This document shows, one piece after another, positions 1-7,958 of a DNA stretch of 64,000 nt. Made by a program: the position numbers and the translations under genes. The notes beneath the pieces are model-generated. The model was not told the origin of the DNA. It ran no database searches and saw nothing but the letters and a program-made list of their open reading frames with translations. Positions within the stretch are counted from its first letter, which is position 1. Each line of letters starts with the position of its first letter. The stretch is from the NCBI RefSeq assembly GCF_010747415.1, contig NZ_JAAGNZ010000002.1, positions 124,001 to 188,000 on the forward strand. The letters run 5' to 3'. The DNA is from Spirosoma agri (GTDB lineage Bacteria; Bacteroidota; Bacteroidia; Cytophagales; Spirosomataceae).

Positions 1-1
1 G

Positions 2-1321
2 GGGATCAACGCGGTTGTTGTTCAGGTTCGGTCGGCAGCCGATGCCTTCTATGCCAAGAGTTCGGAGCCGTGGTCGGAGTGGTTAACAGGGCAGCAGGGG
101 CTCGCTCCAGAGCCATTTTACGATCCGCTGGAGTTTATGATCGAGCAGGCGCATCAACGGGGTATGGAGTTTCATGCGTGGTTCAATCTTGACCGGGCTA
201 CGTTTAGCAAACTGGCCAGTGTTGCGCCGACGAATATAATTTACCGTAAACCAGAATGGATTCTTACCTACGGTGGTCGCAAGTTATTCAATCTGGGCGT
301 GCCTGCGGTGCGGTCTTACATCGCCAGCATTGTGGCGAATGTGGTGCGGGAGTATGATGTTGATGGCATTCACTTCGACGATTATTTTTATCCCTATGCC
401 ATAGCTGGACAAACCCTGCGCGACGATAGCACGTACCGGGCCAACTTCAACGGGATGAAAAAAGAGGATTGGCGACGCGACAATGTCAATAAACTCGTCG
501 TTGAGCTACGCGACTCGATCCGGGAGAACAAACCGTGGGTAAAATTCGGTATCAGCCCCTTCGGAATCTGGAAAAATAAAAGCAGTGATGCCGAAGGGTC
601 AGCGACCAACGGTGGGCAGTCGTACTATGAACAGTATGCCGATACCCGGAAATGGGTTCGTGAAGGATTGATCGATTACATCGTACCACAGGTTTACTTT
701 AGTACCGAGTTTAGCCGGGTTCCTTACAAATCGTTGATCGACTGGTGGATACGGAATAGTGGAAAGTGTCATTTGTATATCGGTCATGCCGCGTACCGGG
801 TTGGGCGGGGTTCGGAGCGCGATCCGGGCTGGGGTAAGGTAACAGAATTTCCTGATCAGATGCGCTACATCCGGCAGCAGCGAACAGTGCAGGGCAGCGT
901 ATTTTTTAGCGCAAAATCGTTGAAAACCAATCCAATGGCTATCCGCGATTCGCTCCAGTCTAATTTCTATCGATACCCGGCCCTTGTGCCGACAATGACC
1001 TGGCTGGATAGCATTCCACCGTTGCCCCCCCGCGATTTGAAAGTGGCAGATACCGCCGAAGGGGTGGAGTTATTTTGGCAGCAACCTGCCGAAGCGTTGG
1101 ATGGTGATGGAGCCAGTTATTATGTCGTTTATCGATTTGAGGGGCGTCGACCGCTTTTACGTTTGGATGACCCCCGCCATATTGTGGCGCAGTGTGTTGG
1201 TGAAGCGACGACACGTTTTGTGGATAAAACCGCTGATCCGAAGAAGAAATACGTGTATGTCGTCACCGCTGTTGACCGATTGCACAACGAGAGTAGAGAA
1301 GTTACGGTCAAAGTCCGCTAA
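2..1321 (+). CDS. Family 10 (GHL10/DUF187-type) glycoside hydrolase, 5' partial
   Basis: The reading frame is open from base 2, so the N-terminus lies outside the window; the first in-frame ATG (137) is internal. The opening residues (INAVVVQVRSAADAFY) and the motif DGIHFDDYFYPY near base 355 are typical of the GHL10/DUF187 TIM-barrel family, in which the Asp residues lie in the active cleft. From about base 1010 the protein changes to a fibronectin-III-like module (PPLPPRDLKV ... YYVVYRFEG). Family members are usually exported enzymes that cut glycans or peptidoglycan-type sugars; the substrate here cannot be read from sequence. It converges on ispH with a 25-base gap. Confidence 0.85.
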   Translation, partial: GINAVVVQVRSAADAFYAKSSEPWSEWLTGQQGLAPEPFYDPLEFMIEQAHQRGMEFHAWFNLDRATFSKLASVAPTNIIYRKPEWILTYGGRKLFNLGVPAVRSYIASIVANVVREYDVDGIHFDDYFYPYAIAGQTLRDDSTYRANFNGMKKEDWRRDNVNKLVVELRDSIRENKPWVKFGISPFGIWKNKSSDAEGSATNGGQSYYEQYADTRKWVREGLIDYIVPQVYFSTEFSRVPYKSLIDWWIRNSGKCHLYIGHAAYRVGRGSERDPGWGKVTEFPDQMRYIRQQRTVQGSVFFSAKSLKTNPMAIRDSLQSNFYRYPALVPTMTWLDSIPPLPPRDLKVADTAEGVELFWQQPAEALDGDGASYYVVYRFEGRRPLLRLDDPRHIVAQCVGEATTRFVDKTADPKKKYVYVVTAVDRLHNESREVTVKVR

Positions 1322-1346
1322 TAAGTAGCGCGGCCGACCGCCCACG

Positions 1347-2603
1347 TTATGCCATAACGCTGGCCAGCACTTTCTCGATCGGTTGAGCGTCCGGAAAGAA
1401 ACTGGCTAATCTTAGCAGGATTCCTTCTACCGTAGCATCCGGGCAGGAAGCACCACACGTCAGCAAGATGGTAACTGGCTCATCAGTTGGTGAACCCAGG
1501 CGCGGAATAAAATTCTCGGTTACAATCTCCTGTTTGGCGTGGCCGTCGTAATGGCGAATCAGGTTAGCCGACAGAATTTTTTGTTCCGATTCAATAAAGT
1601 ACGTCGGCAGTTTTTCCTCGCAAAGCTCAACGATGTGTGAGGTATTGGATGAATTGTACCCACCAGCTACGATAGCGAAATCGGCCGGGTAGGTCAACAG
1701 TGCGTAGGTTGCGTCCTGGTTATCATTGGTTGCATAGCAGAGTGTGTCGCGGGTGTTGGCGAAATAGCGATCAACCTGATCCGCTGGTGCATTGTCGTCA
1801 AGACCGTGCGTTTGAATCATCACCTGCTTCAGGTAATCGGCAATACCCTGCGTATCCGACGCCAGCATTGTGGTCTGGTTCACAACACCCACGCGCTGCA
1901 AATCGCGGGTTGGGTCGAAACCATCGGAATACTGACCTGCAAATTCCGCATAAAACTGCTCGGTTGGGGACTCGCCGGTGATGTATGTCGCCAGGCGCTT
2001 TGTCTGAGCCATGTCCTTGACTATAACCGTTGGAGCCGACTCCTTGCTGTGGGAGAACGTCGCGCGGGTTTCTTCATGATTTGGCTTCCCATGAACAACA
2101 ACCGTATAATTTTTCTGCCCGATTTGTCCGGCTTTGTTCCAGACTTTTTCGACGAACGGGCAGGTGGTATCGTATTTTTCGACGTCTAAACCAATAGAGG
2201 CCAGTTTATGCTGAGTCTCTAACGTGGTGCCAAATGCCGGAATGATCACAACATCGTCGGGCGTCAGCTCAGACCACGGAATGAGCTGACCGCCTTTGGT
2301 ATCCATAATAAACCGCACACCCCGATCCAGCAGATCCGCGTTGACATCGGGGTTGTGAATCATCTCACTCAGAAGAAAAATTCGTTTACCGACATTATCC
2401 GCAATGGCTTTGTACGCAATCTCAACAGCATTTTCGACACCATAGCAAAAGCCGAAATGCCGGGCAATCAGCAACCGAACCGGACCGAAATCAAGAAGAG
2501 TGGGTGTAAAATCCCGTTTCAGTTTATCTCGTTTCCGCCGAAATTCTTTCAGGGGCGTGATGATACTGCTACGGTAATAGTCAGGAATATCGAACGATTT
2601 CAT
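1347..2603 (-). CDS. ispH: 4-hydroxy-3-methylbut-2-enyl diphosphate reductase
   Basis: IspH (LytB) makes IPP and DMAPP from HMBPP in the last step of the MEP isoprenoid pathway, using a [4Fe-4S] cluster. Cluster-ligand cysteines are visible at C53 (HFGFCYGVENAV), C148 (DTTCPFVEKVW) and C289 (DTLCYATNDNQ). The substrate-site motifs HGKPNHEET, NQTTML and NSSNTSHIVE are present. At 418 aa it is the long type seen in plants, cyanobacteria and many Cytophagales, with a 40-residue N-terminal extension compared with the roughly 316-aa E. coli enzyme. The ATG start sits about 28 bases after a predicted transcription start. The gene is divergent from the flavin-reductase-like gene. Confidence 0.96.
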   Translation of the reverse strand: MKSFDIPDYYRSSIITPLKEFRRKRDKLKRDFTPTLLDFGPVRLLIARHFGFCYGVENAVEIAYKAIADNVGKRIFLLSEMIHNPDVNADLLDRGVRFIMDTKGGQLIPWSELTPDDVVIIPAFGTTLETQHKLASIGLDVEKYDTTCPFVEKVWNKAGQIGQKNYTVVVHGKPNHEETRATFSHSKESAPTVIVKDMAQTKRLATYITGESPTEQFYAEFAGQYSDGFDPTRDLQRVGVVNQTTMLASDTQGIADYLKQVMIQTHGLDDNAPADQVDRYFANTRDTLCYATNDNQDATYALLTYPADFAIVAGGYNSSNTSHIVELCEEKLPTYFIESEQKILSANLIRHYDGHAKQEIVTENFIPRLGSPTDEPVTILLTCGASCPDATVEGILLRLASFFPDAQPIEKVLASVMA

Positions 2604-2637
2604 GGAAAGTGGTCGGTAATCAGCCTTTTATGCTTAA

Positions 2638-2668
2638 CAAAGTTAGTGCGACTACAGCCAAAGAACAA
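2638..2668 (-). promoter_or_regulatory. Predicted ispH promoter
   Basis: On the minus strand TTG (2668-2666), a 20-base spacer and TAACTTTG (2645-2638) match the Bacteroidota sigma-A pattern TTG-N19/20-TAnnTTTG. Transcription would begin near 2632 and give a short leader before the ispH ATG at 2603. Confidence 0.55.
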
Positions 2669-2725
2669 CCTCCTGTTCCGCAATGTTCACTAACGACCAG
2701 TGACCACTCATCGCCAACGAATCAC

Positions 2726-3229
2726 ATGCCAAAACGCCTGCTGAAATATAAAAATTACGATATTCACAGTATCACCACTGTCGCCAGAGTCGGTACGCCC
2801 GAGCAGCAGTACAACGCCAATATCGTAAGCTGGCTCATGCAGACAGACATGAAAGCCAAGGTGCTGGTCGTAGCACTGTACAAAGTCGATTACACCATCG
2901 AGTTGGTACGAGAAAGCGGTATCCTAAACGTAAACCTACTGGCAACGGACCAGGCTCGCCTGATTCGGAAGCTCGGCCAACAGACAGGTAGAACCACGCC
3001 TGGCAAGCGTATCAATAAGTTTAAAAACCTGCCTTACGCGCTTGATGATCGCGGTTGTCCTTACTTGACAGAAGCAATCGGGTACGCACAATGCCGGGTG
3101 ATGCACAGCGCCGACGGGGGCGACCATGAATTATTTGTTTGCGAAGTGGAAAAACAAGTTGTGCTTAACGCAGCAAAGGAGGTAATGACCTACCATTTTT
3201 TGACCGCTAATAAACTGGTACGAGGGTAA
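2726..3229 (+). CDS. Flavin reductase-like (FMN-binding split barrel) protein
   Basis: The 167-residue product resembles the flavin-reductase-like split-barrel family: NANIVSWLMQTD near residue 30, a core resembling the substrate/FMN shell (VVALYKVDYTIELVRES, FNVNLLA-like VNLLATDQ), and a C-terminal strand set (YAQCRVMHSADGGDHELFVCEV). Such proteins bind FMN and often pair with oxygenases or act as stand-alone NAD(P)H:flavin reductases; no partner oxygenase is adjacent. The frame is open from an ATG at 2609, but the extra 39 residues look non-coding and start on top of the ispH promoter, so I chose ATG 2726, which begins MPKRLLKYKNYD. Confidence 0.7.
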   Translation: MPKRLLKYKNYDIHSITTVARVGTPEQQYNANIVSWLMQTDMKAKVLVVALYKVDYTIELVRESGILNVNLLATDQARLIRKLGQQTGRTTPGKRINKFKNLPYALDDRGCPYLTEAIGYAQCRVMHSADGGDHELFVCEVEKQVVLNAAKEVMTYHFLTANKLVRG

Positions 3230-3244
3230 TTAGCGCCTTTCGGT

Positions 3245-3252
3245 TATATTTG
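3245..3252 (+). promoter_or_regulatory. Predicted -7 promoter element
   Basis: TATATTTG matches TAnnTTTG and lies 42 bases before the ATG of the DoxX-like gene. No good -33 TTG is seen at the expected distance, so this is a weaker call. Confidence 0.4.
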
Positions 3253-3293
3253 GCTACAGTCCTATAACCTTCTCTAAGCCACCGTATTCGTTT

Positions 3294-4574
3294 ATGACAA
3301 TTGCTGCTGTCTTCTCCACCGACCAATGGTCCTGGTGGCGTAACGTGCTGTTTCGTTTTTTCTGTATCTACCTGGTTCTGTACACGACGCTCTGGACCTG
3401 GGTTGGCGATTTTCCCGGCCTAAATCTGATCAGTGAGTACTATGGCCTAGCTGAGAACTGGCTCGTCACGCTTTCTAACACGCACATTTTCCACGTAAAG
3501 GACGTACTGGTTCCATTGAATGGGAGTGGAGATACATCGTATGGCTACGCGCAGTTGTGCTTTTTCTTGCTGGCGTCCATTATCGGTACAGCCATCTGGA
3601 CACTAGTCGACCGACGCAAAAATTATGATTTGGCTTATTACTGGCTGCTGGTGCTTGTCCGGTATTACGTAGCGATGACGGCGTTGGGTTACGGCATTAT
3701 CAAGTTGTTCGGATTGCAGATGATATTTCCGTCGCTAAGTGCGCTGGCTACGCCGTTGGGCGATTTGCTGCCGATGCGTTTTTCGTGGTATTTTATCGGT
3801 TATTCGACACCTTATCAATTTTTTTCAGGGGCTGTCGAGGTCGTAGCCGGACTACTGCTTCTGTTCAGACGGACCAGCACGTTAGGCGCGTTTGTTGCGG
3901 CAAGCGTATTTCTCAACGTCATGATGATGAATCTCTGCTATGACATTCCTGTCAAGCTGTTTTCCATTCACCTGTTCCTATTCAGTAATTTCCTGTTGAT
4001 CGGCGATGCCAAGCGGTTACTCAACTTTTTTATTTTTAACAAACCGACCCAACCTGCTGTGCGCTTTACGCTACCCAAAAAGTGGATGCGGAGGACACAA
4101 CTGGGGTTGAAAATTGCCTTCGTTTATTTTTTTCTGGTAACACCTTTACTCCGCTCGTACCATGGCGCTTTCGGACCAGACGGTGAATCGGCATCGACGA
4201 AGCTAGCTACCGGTTTTTTTGCCGTGGATCAGTTTAAGGGAAGCGCAGCTGATAGTTTACGCTGGCAGAATGTCGTGTTTGAGACTGGTAATTCAGGGAG
4301 TATTGAAACGGCCGATACACTGTTCAGACAACGCTACCGTCGGGGCTATTTCAGCTATTCGCTCGACTCGCTCAACCGGAGAATCGCTTTTAAGAAGTTT
4401 GCTAACGATACGGCAGCATTGTTCACGATGCAATACACCATGCCCGACACCAACCACATCCTGTTGCAGGGGAAAATCAGAAACGATTCGGTTCAGGTAT
4501 CGCTCAAGCGGCAGAATCGGCGTTTTCAACTGGCCGAGCGACAGTTTCATTGGCTTTCAGAGACAAACCGATAA
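3294..4574 (+). CDS. DoxX-like multi-span membrane protein
   Basis: This is a 426-residue integral membrane protein. Roughly the first 270 residues carry seven to nine hydrophobic segments, including VRYYVAMTALGYGIIKLFGL and FFSGAVEVVAGLLLLFRR. The second recalls the DoxX/HTTM-like motif of a short helix pair with E/G near the bilayer. After a last span near residue 290 (LGLKIAFVYFFLVTPLL) the final 130 residues are soluble and strand-rich. The family has loose links to quinone and redox chemistry, but no catalytic residues are recognisable here, so I give no function. It is convergent with the GH3 gene. Confidence 0.6.
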   Translation: MTIAAVFSTDQWSWWRNVLFRFFCIYLVLYTTLWTWVGDFPGLNLISEYYGLAENWLVTLSNTHIFHVKDVLVPLNGSGDTSYGYAQLCFFLLASIIGTAIWTLVDRRKNYDLAYYWLLVLVRYYVAMTALGYGIIKLFGLQMIFPSLSALATPLGDLLPMRFSWYFIGYSTPYQFFSGAVEVVAGLLLLFRRTSTLGAFVAASVFLNVMMMNLCYDIPVKLFSIHLFLFSNFLLIGDAKRLLNFFIFNKPTQPAVRFTLPKKWMRRTQLGLKIAFVYFFLVTPLLRSYHGAFGPDGESASTKLATGFFAVDQFKGSAADSLRWQNVVFETGNSGSIETADTLFRQRYRRGYFSYSLDSLNRRIAFKKFANDTAALFTMQYTMPDTNHILLQGKIRNDSVQVSLKRQNRRFQLAERQFHWLSETNR

Positions 4575-4598
4575 TGCAGCAAATAGTAGGCGAATAAC

Positions 4599-6122
4599 TT
4601 ACAGCTCCAGGACCCGGCCCAGAATATCATCCAGATACTCCCGCGAATTAGCCAGTCGGGGTACTTTGTGCTGACCGCCTAGCTTCCCGCGCTGTTTCAT
4701 CCAGGCGTAGAACGTTCCTCGGGGCACAACGTGAATCCGAGGCCGTTTCAGCACCATTTCGTTGTACCGTTTGGCATCGTAATCGGAGTTGATTTCCCGC
4801 AGTGTCTCGTCCAGAATTTGGTTGAATCGTTGCTGGTTATCGGGCTCACGCGAAAATTCAATGACCCATTCGTGACAGCCGTTGGCTCCGTTGCTCATGT
4901 AAACCGGCCCTGCCGTGTAATCCGAGATAACCGCTCCCGTGGCTTCGCTGGCCCGTGTGATGGCTGCTTCGGCGTTTTCGACGATAATCTCTTCGCCGAA
5001 CGCATTGATAAAGTGCTTGGTGCGTCCACTGACCTTGAGCCGGTGTGGGTAAAGTGACGTGAATCGAACCGTATCACCGATTTTGTAACGCCAGAGTCCC
5101 CCGTTGGTCGATACGACCAACGCATAATTTTTATCCAGCTCCACTTCGTCGATCGTTAGCGCTTGCGGAAAGGGCTGATCGGCTTCGTGGAAGGGCACAA
5201 ACTCGTAGAAAATGCCGTAATCAAGCATTAGCAGCATTTCGCCCGTTCGGGACAGATCATCCTGAATGGCAAAAAAACCTTCCGACGCATTATATACTTC
5301 CTGATAACGTACCGCGCTGGATGGAAAGACTTGGTGCTGAAATAACTCCCGATACGGCTGAAAATTAACGGCACCATGAATCAGCACTTCAAAGTTCGGC
5401 CACACATCCAGAATGTTTGATTTGCCGGTCTGGGCCAGAATTTTGTCGATCAATACCAATCCCCAGGTTGGTGCGCCGAGCATACTGGTCACATTTTCCT
5501 GCGACGTGATTTCGGCCATACGCTCCATCTTGGCTTCCCATTCGTCCATGAGTGCAACCTCGATCGATGGGGTGCGGATAACCTGCGCCCAAGTCGGTAG
5601 ATTTTTCATGACCACAGCCGACACATCACCGGCGGCACTGTTCGTACCCAGCGGATTCTGATGCAGGCTACCACCAATGGATAATCCTTTGCCCTCAAAG
5701 GTTTTGGTATCGGGGTTGTTGGCTACATAGAGAGCCATCATGTCTTTACCCCCCTTAAAGTGGCTTTCGTCCAGTGATTCGGTCGTAACGGGGATAAATT
5801 TGCTGCGGGCGTTGGTCGTACCTGACGATTTTGAAAACCAGCGCACGGGCGACGGCCAAAGCACCTTGTTCTCACCTTTCATCACCCGTTCTATGTACGG
5901 ATACAGGTCCTCATAGCTTGACACGGGAACCCGTTTCTGAAAGTCGGCAATCGTGCAAATGGACTGATAATCGTGCTTTTTGCCCCATTCGGTTTGGCGG
6001 CCTGCCTGAATGAGTTGCTCAAATACCGTTTGCTGCACCGGGCCTGGGTGTTTCATCATTGCCTCGATGCGTGGAATACGTCGTTGCAAGAGCCATTTAA
6101 GCGTAGTATTGAGGAAGGTCAT
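4599..6122 (-). CDS. GH3-family acyl-adenylate/amide synthetase
   Basis: At 507 aa this has normal GH3 length. The three ATP/AMP-binding motifs of the family are visible: SKSSGTTNARSKFIPVT near residue 95, the YNASEGFFAIQDD motif near residue 280, and GLWRYKIGDTVRFTS near residue 345. Plant GH3 enzymes join amino acids to jasmonate or auxin through an acyl-adenylate. Bacterial members are common in Bacteroidota but their substrates are unknown. It sits between a convergent membrane-protein gene and a phosphodiesterase on the same strand (72-base gap), which gives no functional hint. Confidence 0.88.
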   Translation of the reverse strand: MTFLNTTLKWLLQRRIPRIEAMMKHPGPVQQTVFEQLIQAGRQTEWGKKHDYQSICTIADFQKRVPVSSYEDLYPYIERVMKGENKVLWPSPVRWFSKSSGTTNARSKFIPVTTESLDESHFKGGKDMMALYVANNPDTKTFEGKGLSIGGSLHQNPLGTNSAAGDVSAVVMKNLPTWAQVIRTPSIEVALMDEWEAKMERMAEITSQENVTSMLGAPTWGLVLIDKILAQTGKSNILDVWPNFEVLIHGAVNFQPYRELFQHQVFPSSAVRYQEVYNASEGFFAIQDDLSRTGEMLLMLDYGIFYEFVPFHEADQPFPQALTIDEVELDKNYALVVSTNGGLWRYKIGDTVRFTSLYPHRLKVSGRTKHFINAFGEEIIVENAEAAITRASEATGAVISDYTAGPVYMSNGANGCHEWVIEFSREPDNQQRFNQILDETLREINSDYDAKRYNEMVLKRPRIHVVPRGTFYAWMKQRGKLGGQHKVPRLANSREYLDDILGRVLEL

Positions 6123-6194
6123 ACCGTTAAAACACGCATAAGCTAACCTACGTCGGTAGGATAGAGGTAGAAACTTACAAAAGCAGTAGTTAGT

Positions 6195-7085
6195 TTACAA
6201 ACTACCGACCCGATTAGGGTAGTCGGTGATCAGGCCATCAACACCCCAGTCTATCAGGCGTTTCATAGCATCTGGTTCGTTGACCGTCCACGGAATGACC
6301 TTGATTCCCTGCTCATGAAGCCGGGCAATTCTATCGCGACTCAACAGTTTGTAGTAGGGACTGTAGATAGCGGGCTTAAAACCCAGTTCAGCCAGGTTCT
6401 TGTCAGGACTGCGCAGGTTTTCGACTAAAGCGGCCAAGCGAACGGTAGGGTATTGTCCAGCATCGGCCTGCTGTTTCCAGTACTGAAGCGTAGCGAAGTC
6501 AAAGCTTTGAATAACAACACGTTCGGCTTTTAATTGCTGGCTGATTACGGCTTGAACGAGTGCGCAGAATTCGGCGGGTTCGGGCTGGCTTTTGTTATAC
6601 TCCGACGGTTCACTCTTGATTTCTATATTATACGAAAAGTCAGACAGATTTTTTGACTTCCGATACGCTTCGGCTTGCTCGATAACCTCACTCAGCAAAG
6701 GCTTATACGTTTTGCGTTTCTCCTGTTCCGGATAGGCCGCATTACCATTTGAGCCGACGTCGTATTGCTTGATGTCGGCGTAGTTCATCAGGTAGAGCAC
6801 CCGATTTTTCTGGTCTTTCTTATCGACCGGCTTTCCGTCGGGCGCTATGCTGTAAGCGGCATTGAAATAAGGTTCATGCGAAACAACGACCTGTCGATCC
6901 TTGCTGATAACGACATCCAGCTCTAACGTGGTTACGCCAAGGTCGAGCGCCTTAAGAAAGGCCGGAATGGTGTTTTCGGGCATCAGCCCCCGGCATCCCC
7001 GGTGCCCCTGCACATCGAACCCTGTAGGTAATGACGAGGTAAAGGCGGTGGCAATCATGCAAATAAGTAGAACGTTAACACGCAT
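6195..7085 (-). CDS. Glycerophosphodiester phosphodiesterase, exported
   Basis: This 296-residue protein has an N-terminal signal peptide (residues 1 to about 20, MRVNVLLICMIATAFTS). A GDPD TIM barrel follows with the expected catalytic and metal residues: GHRGCRGLMPENT near residue 27, ELDVVISKDRQVVVSHEP near residue 55, and the late WTVNEPDAMKRLIDWGVDGL segment. It should cut glycerophosphodiesters to an alcohol and glycerol-3-phosphate in the periplasm, salvaging phosphate and glycerol from lipid head groups. Two lysine-rich insertions between the first strands are typical of Bacteroidota members. A predicted promoter lies 23 bases upstream. Confidence 0.9.
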   Translation of the reverse strand: MRVNVLLICMIATAFTSSLPTGFDVQGHRGCRGLMPENTIPAFLKALDLGVTTLELDVVISKDRQVVVSHEPYFNAAYSIAPDGKPVDKKDQKNRVLYLMNYADIKQYDVGSNGNAAYPEQEKRKTYKPLLSEVIEQAEAYRKSKNLSDFSYNIEIKSEPSEYNKSQPEPAEFCALVQAVISQQLKAERVVIQSFDFATLQYWKQQADAGQYPTVRLAALVENLRSPDKNLAELGFKPAIYSPYYKLLSRDRIARLHEQGIKVIPWTVNEPDAMKRLIDWGVDGLITDYPNRVGSL

Positions 7086-7107
7086 ACCGTTGGCCGGATG
7101 GAACGCT

Positions 7108-7115
7108 CAAAAGTA
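7108..7115 (-). promoter_or_regulatory. Predicted -7 promoter element for the phosphodiesterase gene
   Basis: On the minus strand this reads TACTTTTG (TAnnTTTG). It would start transcription near 7101, leaving a leader of about 16 bases. No clear -33 TTG is present. Confidence 0.4.
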
Positions 7116-7268
7116 CACTTTCTTTTTTAGTTCGATCTTTTTTCTACGAACCGGGACCGGTATCGTGCACAACGTAGGCCTGTTGCCGGGCAGAAGAGCC
7201 ATAGAAATTCCATACACCACCCGAAGCGGGGCGTGTACATCATGACCAGAAAATGAAACAGGATACGG

Positions 7269-7715
7269 CTAATTGACGAATACGGCCAACCACACGATCA
7301 TGGCTTCGATACCCGCGTGTTGCCGTAAATAATCACGTAAGAAGCGACAGGCGTGGTAGTACTGCGCGTTTACCATGACGACAGAAATCTGGAGTCGCGA
7401 GGCTATTTCCTCATTGGTCAGCCCTCTGTCAGAACGTAGAAGAAACACCAGGCGACGCTGGGCTGAAAGCTGACGGAGGCCAGTGAGCACAACGGACCCA
7501 TATTCGCTCAGAGCCAGTCTTTCTTCAGGCGACTGAAGACCCAGATGGCGCAGGATAGTCTGCTTCTCATCGCGGAGTGTATTGATCGTTTGATACCGCA
7601 GCGCTTTGGCGAGAGCAGGATCACGCAATGGCGATTCACCGACTTCTTCACGTGATGTCCACTGCTTTGGATAAACATCCTGAAGAGTATCTTCAGCCAG
7701 AACCAGATCTTTCAT
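7269..7715 (-). CDS. ECF sigma factor, N-terminally truncated and probably broken
   Basis: The 148-residue frame holds the end of sigma region 2 (LAEDTLQDVYPKQW, residues 6-19) and a full region 4 helix-turn-helix (LSAQRRLVFLLRSDRGLTNEEIASRLQISV, residues about 79-110). Normal ECF factors are 170-200 aa and begin 30-40 residues earlier. The missing part, containing region 2.1, is still readable upstream in the same frame but is cut by two TAG codons (separate entry). Starting at the ATG at 7715 removes most of the core-polymerase-binding helix. The protein is therefore probably inactive, or serves only as a DNA-binding remnant. No anti-sigma gene is adjacent. Confidence 0.6.
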   Translation of the reverse strand: MKDLVLAEDTLQDVYPKQWTSREEVGESPLRDPALAKALRYQTINTLRDEKQTILRHLGLQSPEERLALSEYGSVVLTGLRQLSAQRRLVFLLRSDRGLTNEEIASRLQISVVMVNAQYYHACRFLRDYLRQHAGIEAMIVWLAVFVN

Positions 7716-7793
7716 ATATTGACTAGCTATACTGTACAGATAATGGTACTATCGCTAAAACAGTGTTCCGAATCCGGGTTCGGTAGTTTCGTG
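7716..7793 (-). pseudogene. Region 2.1 remnant of the broken ECF sigma gene with two in-frame TAG codons
   Basis: Reading the minus strand in the frame of the downstream sigma fragment gives HETTEPGFGTLF, stop, R, stop, YHYLYSIASQY and then MKDLVLAED. The pattern 'xxFxxLFxRYYxYLYxxAxxYxKDxxLAED' is the usual ECF region 2.1. The stops are TAG at 7757-7755 and 7751-7749. Each is one base from a fitting sense codon (for example AAG or TAC). No ATG or GTG start is present in this frame further upstream before a TAA at 7898-7896. This supports gene decay rather than a mis-called start. Confidence 0.5.
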
Positions 7794-7958
7794 AAAGCGT
7801 ATGCCGGTATGCGACAAATGGGTGCACTCAGGCTGCGAACCTATAATTTGGAGTAAATGTAGAAAGATTTGTCGCGATAAGGAAAAGAATACTTTTTATT
7901 TGGTGGATGTACTAGTAAAATTGTAAAAGATATTCCCTCCCATTGCTTATTCCCGTTC

